Below are positions 5,756 to 10,221 of a stretch of 10,221 bases of DNA, piece by piece. The stretch comes from B1SED10-16 sp046498365 (lineage in GTDB: Bacteria; Desulfobacterota; Desulfobacteria; Desulfobacterales; Desulfosalsimonadaceae). Under the pieces are notes generated by a model. The model was given only the letters and a program-made list of their open reading frames with translations, was not told where the DNA came from and ran no database searches. The DNA lies in NCBI GenBank assembly GCA_046498365.1, contig JAWOAV010000124.1:1-10221 (forward strand), read 5' to 3'. Position 1 is the first letter of the stretch, and each line of letters begins with the position of its first letter. Position numbers and translations under genes: made by a program.

Positions 5756-6919
5756 ATGACACCAACCGGATGTTTGATATTCCCGCTTATGAAAGACACA
5801 GGCGAAACGAGACTTACGGCTGCGGCCGGCTGCCGCGATGATTGCCCGGGCTGCGCCCATCGGCGCATGACCCTGCAGGAAAGCCTAAACCAGAAACAAG
5901 CATTCCTGCAAACAAAGCTCTCTTTGTGGGTGGACCGAATTGCGCCCATCTGCCCGCCGGATAGCGCCCATTGGTTTCAGTACCGGAAAAAAGTCTGCCT
6001 GTCTGCGGCATGGGAGGCGCCGGGCTGGAAATTCGGCCTGATCCGCCGGAAGCAAGTCATCGACCTACACGACTGCCCGGTCCACAGCCAGGAAGTCCGG
6101 GCGGCCGTCCGCCTGTTTGTGAAATCCCTGCCCCATTTTTCCGCTTTTCCGCTGGTCTTTTACGCGCAATCCGGCGCCCAGGCAACGCTGGTCGTCAAAC
6201 AGCAGGCGCTGCCCGACCTGTCCTGGCTGACATCGGATTTTCTCGGTCAATTGGAAAAAACCGGTGTGGAAGGGCTCTGGCTGCACCTGAATCCCGGGGC
6301 GGGGAAAAACGTATTTGCCAAAAACCACTGGCAGCTTTTGTGGGGAAATCCCCGTTCAAGCAATGACGACGGTTTCCTATACGGCCCGCGGTCCTTTCAG
6401 CAGCCGATCCCTGCGCTCTTTCAAAAGGCCATGCAAAGCGCCCTGGCATTTCTGTCCCCCCGGGAAAACGACTTGCTGACCGACCTCTACTGCGGCAGCG
6501 GCAACGGGCTTACGCAATGGACGGACCGGGGATGCCGGGTAATGGGGGTGGAACTGGACGGTGAGGCGGTTGAATGTGCATCCGCCAACGCACCCTCGGC
6601 AACCGTGCTCCGGGGAAGATGCCGGGACCGGATTCCCCAGCTTGCCCGGTGGACCGGCGACGCTTCAAGCGATGGTTTATACCGCCTGGCGTTTGTTAAT
6701 CCGCCCCGCACCGGCATTGAACCGGAAGTGATCCAGTGGCTGGCAGAAGAGTACCGGCCGACCCGCATGGCCTATCTGTCGTGCAGCGCCGGAACCCTTT
6801 GCCGGGATTTACATTTTCTGGCGGCGCACGGGTATCAAATCCGCCGGATCCTCGCCTATGACTTTTTCCCCTGGACCCTGCACGCGGAATGCCTGGCGCT
6901 GGCGGAGCGCCCCGCTTAA
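5756..6919 (+). CDS. RlmC/RlmD-type RNA (uracil-C5)-methyltransferase
   Basis: A 387-residue class I SAM-dependent RNA m5U methyltransferase (TrmA/RlmC/RlmD family) that methylates uridine C5 in rRNA or tRNA in the cytoplasm. N-terminal cysteines GCRDDCPGC (Cys26, Cys30, Cys33) with a fourth at DLHDCPVH (Cys107) should hold the [4Fe-4S] cluster of the RlmC/RlmD branch. FQYRKKVCLS (74-83) matches the conserved FRNKA-type strand. SFQQPIP (213-219), DLYCGSGNG (243-251) and GVELD (264-268) form the SAM-binding part. NPPRTG (315-320) is the target-base motif, LSCSAGTLCRDL (341-352) carries the catalytic Cys343, and HAECL (376-380) carries the general-base Glu378. No TRAM domain precedes the cluster, so architecture and length fit RlmC (about 375 residues) better than RlmD. 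ATG 5756 lacks a clear ribosome binding site; an in-frame stop at 5723 rules out a longer protein. Its last 111 bases overlap the convergent lipoprotein gene. Confidence 0.92.
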   Translation: MTPTGCLIFPLMKDTGETRLTAAAGCRDDCPGCAHRRMTLQESLNQKQAFLQTKLSLWVDRIAPICPPDSAHWFQYRKKVCLSAAWEAPGWKFGLIRRKQVIDLHDCPVHSQEVRAAVRLFVKSLPHFSAFPLVFYAQSGAQATLVVKQQALPDLSWLTSDFLGQLEKTGVEGLWLHLNPGAGKNVFAKNHWQLLWGNPRSSNDDGFLYGPRSFQQPIPALFQKAMQSALAFLSPRENDLLTDLYCGSGNGLTQWTDRGCRVMGVELDGEAVECASANAPSATVLRGRCRDRIPQLARWTGDASSDGLYRLAFVNPPRTGIEPEVIQWLAEEYRPTRMAYLSCSAGTLCRDLHFLAAHGYQIRRILAYDFFPWTLHAECLALAERPA

Positions 6920-7393
6920 ATAGTCTCCGTTTGGATCATATTTCAGATGAGGCGCCTCGTGCATTTCCAGGACACGAATCCGGCCCTCTGCGACCTGCCG
7001 GACAACAATATGGTTCTGTGGATACGCCGTGTAGAGATAGCCGTACATTTGTCCGTCTTCACCGATCAGCGAATACAACCGTGCCGGATAGTCCTGGTAC
7101 CCCTCCAGGTTGCGCACCAGCTTCTCTGCAAGAGCCCTGTTTTCCACATTGACCCATCCTTCCCGGACAATGATGTTGCCGTCACCCGTTGGATCAAAGA
7201 TAAGCCCGGACGGAAACGCCTCGGACATGCCCGAGTAGAAGACATGGTAGTTGTCAAAATCCGCTATCATCTGATTCAGCAGCCCCGGATCATGCTGCCG
7301 GTATCGGGCGGATCCGTAACCGGCGCAACCGGCGAGCAAATGAAAACCGATCAGTGCGATTACCAAAAGACAGCCGGCAATCCCCTTTTTCAT
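6809..7393 (-). CDS. Hypothetical lipoprotein
   Basis: A 194-residue protein with a type II signal peptide: MKKG, hydrophobic core LLVIALIGFHLL and lipobox LAGC (Cys23). It should therefore be lipidated and held in the envelope. The mature part has a repeated aromatic/acidic pattern (NYHVFYSGMSEAFPSGLIFD, then an INVE-like stretch, YPARLYSLIGEDGQMYGYLY) that reads as a small mixed alpha/beta domain; I do not recognise a family. ATG 7393 is chosen over an in-frame GTG at 7414 because AAGGGGG is 5 bases upstream and the MKKG signal start fits. The 3' end runs 111 bases into the methyltransferase gene on the other strand, so the last 36 or so residues (RQRQAFRVQGPGEKV... to RRQKM) are encoded antisense to the conserved methyltransferase C-terminus. 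It follows the alkyl sulfatase gene in the same direction, separated by the hairpin element. Confidence 0.8.
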   Translation of the reverse strand: MKKGIAGCLLVIALIGFHLLAGCAGYGSARYRQHDPGLLNQMIADFDNYHVFYSGMSEAFPSGLIFDPTGDGNIIVREGWVNVENRALAEKLVRNLEGYQDYPARLYSLIGEDGQMYGYLYTAYPQNHIVVRQVAEGRIRVLEMHEAPHLKYDPNGDYLSGALRQRQAFRVQGPGEKVIGEDPADLIPVRRQKM

Positions 7394-7398
7394 ACCTA

Positions 7399-7405
7399 CC
7401 CCCTT
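7399..7405 (-). promoter_or_regulatory. Shine-Dalgarno site that sets the lipoprotein start
   Basis: Minus-strand AAGGGGG lies 5 bases before ATG 7393. It supports this ATG over the upstream in-frame GTG at 7414. Confidence 0.7.
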
Positions 7406-7429
7406 CTTCAACACAAAACATATAGATAC

Positions 7430-7598
7430 TCAAGGCGTGACGGCTTCGTAAAAAGTCCAATATCTGCGTTGCGCACAATTTTTGAAGAATCTCACGTACG
7501 GCGAAGTACTATCGATTCTTCAAAAATTGCACCCGCCTTGATCTTGAACATTTTACAAAGCCGCCTGAAAATGACTTTTTGCGAGTTCATCAAGGCGT
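7430..7598. repeat. MITE-like hairpin element with flanking direct repeats
   Basis: The core is a long inverted repeat. The left arm 7441-7491 pairs with the right arm 7514-7563: 16 of 16 bases match at the inner end (caatttttgaagaatc / gattcttcaaaaattg), 20 of 24 at the outer end (cggcttcgtaaaa...), with a poorly paired middle, around a 22-base loop. A second inverted match to the left end lies further right: gactttttgcga (7573-7584) against tcgtaaaaagtc (7446-7457). Both borders carry the direct repeat tcaaggcgt (7430-7438 and 7590-7598), extending to 11 of 12 bases, consistent with a 9-bp target duplication. Similar gactttttacgaag-type palindromes are, as I recall, dispersed in Desulfobacterota genomes. 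It encodes no protein. Placed between two minus-strand genes, it could also act as a transcript hairpin or partial terminator after the alkyl sulfatase gene. Confidence 0.75.
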
Positions 7599-9572
7599 CA
7601 CAATGTTAAAAATGCCCCCGGGTTTGTCAAACAGCAGGAAAAAACGGACAAGGTCAATCCGGCTTCCGCTGGTTTCCAGGTCGTCGGAAAAAACCGTATC
7701 CCGAATTCCTGCCTTTCCAATGGCCATTTTCAGAAAAAGTTCATGGGTCAGCTTCAGCGTGGCGTTTGCATCCGGGGCCGGATCGGTTTGCCTGTGGTGG
7801 AGCACCGAATTTTCCAAAGTTAACACATAGCTCTCGTTGATGTCCGTAAAAATCACGTTCACCACAAAGCGTTTGCCTTCCGCAGCCGGACCGTCCAGCC
7901 TGACAGCCATGCTGTCGAACAACCGGGACAGCGGCGTCTGCTTCAGCACCTCATACATACTGGCGATATCAACGCCCCTGTCCGGCGCTCCGTGGCGCAG
8001 CTCATAGGCGCCCGTGAGGTAAACGTTTCGCCACACACCGGATTCGGCCTGATAGCCCAGTTGATCGTAGGTCCGGGCGAGAAGCGCCTTGGCTTCACTG
8101 TTGTCCGGTTCGGCAAAAACAAGGTGGTTGAGCACTTCGGCGACCCAGCGGTAGTCGCCATCATCAAAGGAAGCCTGGGCCTTTTCCAGCACGCGATCCG
8201 CGCCCCCCATATACGCGATATACCGGGTGGCCGAATTCTCCGGCGGCAGGGGGTCCAGATTGGCGGGATTCCCGTCATACCAGCCAAAATACGCCTGATA
8301 TACCGCCTTTGAATTATGCTTCAGCGTGCCGTAATACCCCCGGTTTGACCAGTAATTGCGAAGAGATGCCGGGAGTTTGATCGTTTCTGAGATTTCGCGG
8401 GGAGTATAACCGGCATTTGCCAGCCGGACGGTCTGGTCATGGATGTACTTATACAGGTCCCGCTGTTTTTTTAAAAAATCCAGAATGTCTTCATTGCCCC
8501 ATATGGGCCAGTGATGGCACCCGAAGTACACTTCGGCATCGCCAAACAGGTGGATGGCCTCATCAATGTAACCGCTCCATTTTAATGCATCCCGGACCTT
8601 TGCGCCACGCAGGGTATACAGGTTGTGCATGTTCCGGGATACAATTTCCGCACCGCACCATGCTTTCATATCCGGCAGATAGAAAGTGATCTCCGCGGGC
8701 GCCTCGGACTCGGGCGCATATTGAAAAATGAAATTGACGCCGTCGATGACCATGTCCCGGGGTGTTGTGCCCACAATTTCCGTGGGCGGCAGAATGCCAT
8801 AGGTTCCGAATGGGACGGTTTTACCCAGCCCGTCGTCCACATGCCCCCGCTCACCAGGGGCCAATGACTTCCCAAACTGGTATGCGGCCCTGCGCCCCAT
8901 GCCGACACCGGCAATGACGTTTTCGCTGGTCGCCTCCGCCATGAATCCCTTGGGAGCGATAATGCGGACCCCTTGCTTCGCTGCCTCTTCGGCCGACATC
9001 AAGCCGAACACCCCGCCAAAATGATCGATGTGGGTGTGGGTAAAAATAATGGCAACAATGGGTTTTTCATCCAAGTGCTTCCGGGCAAAAGCAATCGCCG
9101 CAGATGACGTCTCCCGGGTCGTCAACGGATCAACAATAATCCAGCCGGTTTCCCCTTCAATAATGGTCATATTGGAAAGGCAGAAACCCCGTAGCTGGTA
9201 CACATGATCCGTTACCTTGAACAATCCGTGAATCCGGTTCAGTTTGGCCTGCCGCCAGAGGCTTGGGTTAACGCTGGAAGGGGCTTCACCCTCCACAAAC
9301 CCGTAGGCCGTCTGATCCCATATCACACTTCCGTCGCCACTCTGGACACGCAGATCGATATCCGTGGCAATCAGACCTTTCTGCGCTTCCACAAACGACT
9401 GCTGGTCTGAAAAAGAGAGCTCATCAAGAACGTTTTCGTTCAGCGCCGCGGTGACTGCCGTCGGAGCGGTATGCCCTTTCGTGTCGGCATCCGGTGCATA
9501 CGGAATCTTTTTTGCACAGCCGAAAATGGCGGCCGCAGAGATGATAAGCAAGATGACAGCTGTTTTTTTCAT
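7590..9572 (-). CDS. sdsA: Alkyl sulfatase lipoprotein (SdsA/YjcS-type metallo-beta-lactamase fold)
   Basis: A 660-residue homologue of the class III alkyl sulfatase SdsA1, which hydrolyses primary alkyl sulfate esters such as dodecyl sulfate to alcohol and sulfate using two zinc ions. The signal peptide ends in IFGC (Cys19), so it should be a lipoprotein anchored in the envelope. The metallo-beta-lactamase domain covers about 115-360: THTHIDHFGG with His179, His181, Asp183 and His184; ENVIAGVGMGRRAAYQFG (217-234); Glu290 in SEAPAE; Glu309 in GAEI; NLYTLRGA (317-324); HHWPIWG (353-359). A dimerisation domain follows (about 370-515, with RGYYGTLKHN and GWYDGNPANL), then an SCP2-like C-terminal domain (about 530-655) ending in the family-typical FNIVTP, so the protein is complete. 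AGGAGA lies 7 bases before ATG 9572. The stop codon region coincides with the right border of the hairpin element. Catalytic residues look intact. Confidence 0.95.
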   Translation of the reverse strand: MKKTAVILLIISAAAIFGCAKKIPYAPDADTKGHTAPTAVTAALNENVLDELSFSDQQSFVEAQKGLIATDIDLRVQSGDGSVIWDQTAYGFVEGEAPSSVNPSLWRQAKLNRIHGLFKVTDHVYQLRGFCLSNMTIIEGETGWIIVDPLTTRETSSAAIAFARKHLDEKPIVAIIFTHTHIDHFGGVFGLMSAEEAAKQGVRIIAPKGFMAEATSENVIAGVGMGRRAAYQFGKSLAPGERGHVDDGLGKTVPFGTYGILPPTEIVGTTPRDMVIDGVNFIFQYAPESEAPAEITFYLPDMKAWCGAEIVSRNMHNLYTLRGAKVRDALKWSGYIDEAIHLFGDAEVYFGCHHWPIWGNEDILDFLKKQRDLYKYIHDQTVRLANAGYTPREISETIKLPASLRNYWSNRGYYGTLKHNSKAVYQAYFGWYDGNPANLDPLPPENSATRYIAYMGGADRVLEKAQASFDDGDYRWVAEVLNHLVFAEPDNSEAKALLARTYDQLGYQAESGVWRNVYLTGAYELRHGAPDRGVDIASMYEVLKQTPLSRLFDSMAVRLDGPAAEGKRFVVNVIFTDINESYVLTLENSVLHHRQTDPAPDANATLKLTHELFLKMAIGKAGIRDTVFSDDLETSGSRIDLVRFFLLFDKPGGIFNIVTP

Positions 9573-9749
9573 ACGAAAGTCTCCTGAACTGAGTATTGGT
9601 GATCGGTCCTGTGCCGCCTGTCAACACATATTCCCATCAAAAAACCCACTATAAATCCTATCGCCTATATGTTTACCCGTCCATCCCGTCAAGGATTCCA
9701 CCAGGCTCGCGCCAAGCCTACAATTTTATCATTTATCAATATACATGAT

Positions 9750-9808
9750 CGTAGGGGCACCCCTTGCGGGTGCCCTGATTCCGGGCACCCGCAAGGGGTG
9801 CCCCTACG
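9750..9808. repeat. Perfect 26-bp palindrome with 7-base loop (dispersed intergenic repeat type)
   Basis: Bases 9750-9775 (starting cgtaggggcacccc) and 9783-9808 (ending ggggtgcccctacg) are exact reverse complements around the loop tgattcc. Both arms show inner self-similarity (gggcac/gtgccc). I recall very similar gtaggggc...gcccctac palindromes scattered between genes in many bacteria, so it is likely one copy of a dispersed repeat. It sits between the decarboxylase stop (9857) and the alkyl sulfatase start (9572), and could terminate or stabilise the decarboxylase transcript. No T-run follows it on either strand, so a classical intrinsic terminator is unlikely. Confidence 0.85.
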
Positions 9809-9856
9809 AGCCCTTATTCTGTGCGAATAAGTTCGTGTTTATACAAAATTCAAAAA

Positions 9857-10221
9857 TTACGAAATGGAATACATATAATCAAACACGCCGCACAAGAGTT
9901 CGGTGACCTGCTGGTTGCCGTCCACGGTACCGGCAATTCCGTACAAAGCGCTGCTCTGGGCCGGGGTGCCGGCATTTTGCTTTGCATAGGAAACGCCTTC
10001 GGCCAGATCGTCCGTAAATTGATCGCCAAGACCGGCAACCCGCGTTTGCGGCAGCGTAACGCAGAAATGCAGGGCCGGCGGCAACTGCAGGCAGTTAAAC
10101 CGCCACCCCCTGGTCTTCATGAAGTCATTGATATGGAATACATCCAGGACCTCGGAGCGAAAGCTGACAAGAAACGTCGGCTCTCCGATCACGATCAGCT
10201 CCTCGATGCGCTCTATGGCGC
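9857..10221 (-). CDS. PLP-dependent decarboxylase, sphingosine-1-phosphate lyase type, C-terminal part
   Basis: The frame is open through the right window edge, giving the last 120 residues of a larger protein; the GTG at 10192 is internal, since codons reading AIERIEELIVI precede it. The text matches the C-terminal domain of group II PLP-dependent decarboxylases close to sphingosine-1-phosphate lyase: a GEPTFLVSFRS strand, FHINDFMKTRGWRFNCLQ, PPALHFCVTLPQTR, then SALYGIAGTVDGNQQV and GVFDYMYSIS at the end. In the lyase the same places read GWNLN.LQ, IHIC.T and AIYGMA. The PLP lysine lies outside the window. Such enzymes cleave or decarboxylate amino-acid or amino-alcohol phosphate substrates; the substrate here cannot be told. 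The gene ends about 50 bases before the palindrome. A decayed second copy of its last 105 bases lies at 3721-3830. Confidence 0.85.
   Translation of the reverse strand, partial: AIERIEELIVIGEPTFLVSFRSEVLDVFHINDFMKTRGWRFNCLQLPPALHFCVTLPQTRVAGLGDQFTDDLAEGVSYAKQNAGTPAQSSALYGIAGTVDGNQQVTELLCGVFDYMYSIS

Noticed and set aside
7441..7563. The long hairpin as a CRISPR repeat or tRNA-like structure
   Set aside because: There is a single inverted repeat with one loop and no regularly spaced direct repeats, cloverleaf or CCA end.
6947..7609. 220-codon plus-strand open frame across the lipoprotein gene and hairpin element
   Set aside because: Antisense to the lipoprotein, which has a signal peptide and ribosome binding site; the frame also runs through the non-coding inverted repeat.
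9619..9624. Minus-strand TTGACA upstream of the alkyl sulfatase as a -35 box
   Set aside because: No acceptable -10 hexamer at 16-18 bases; the nearest AATACT is about 21 bases away. Not strong enough to call a promoter.

Overview
The window looks like a chromosomal stretch of a moderately GC-rich, free-living Gram-negative bacterium, most plausibly an anaerobic Desulfobacterota (sulfate-reducer type) relative. The pointers are two type II signal-peptide lipoproteins, a compact-cluster iron-sulfur flavoprotein, a butyrate-type short-chain fatty acid carrier, and a long hairpin repeat whose ends read like cgtaaaaagtc/gactttttgcg, a repeat type I associate with that group. The taxonomic call is inference; nothing in the window proves it.

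Layout, left to right. Bases 1-959 (+) hold the 3' part of an unrecognised acidic protein. It converges on a minus-strand cluster across a hairpin at 990-1022. That cluster is transcribed right to left: a nucleoside phosphorylase-like protein (2908-3657), an Fe-S flavoprotein overlapping it by 8 bases (2286-2915), a divergent endonuclease V-like protein (1703-2218) and a metal-dependent cyclase/hydrolase (1051-1686). Next, also on minus, lie a small gene relic (3721-3830), an AtoE-type short-chain fatty acid transporter (3880-5256) and a 60-residue Cys/His-rich small protein (5410-5592). Diverging from these on plus is an RlmC/RlmD-type RNA m5U methyltransferase (5756-6919). Its 3' end overlaps the tail of a convergent minus-strand lipoprotein (6809-7393). 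Further right on minus are a MITE-like hairpin element (about 7430-7598), a full-length alkyl sulfatase lipoprotein (7590-9572), a perfect 26-bp palindrome (9750-9808) and the C-terminal end of a PLP-dependent decarboxylase of the sphingosine-1-phosphate lyase type (9857-10221), cut by the window edge.

How the parts may work together. The alkyl sulfatase would release sulfate and an alcohol from alkyl sulfate esters at the cell envelope. The AtoE carrier would move short-chain fatty acids. The four-gene minus cluster mixes nucleoside/nucleic-acid chemistry (phosphorylase, EndoV-like) with redox and hydrolase functions and has no obvious textbook pathway. The most informative structural observations are the decayed second copy of the decarboxylase C-terminus just downstream of the transporter, and a hairpin element whose flanking direct repeats copy the 3' end of the alkyl sulfatase gene. 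I found no CRISPR array, tRNA, rRNA, transposase or phage gene.
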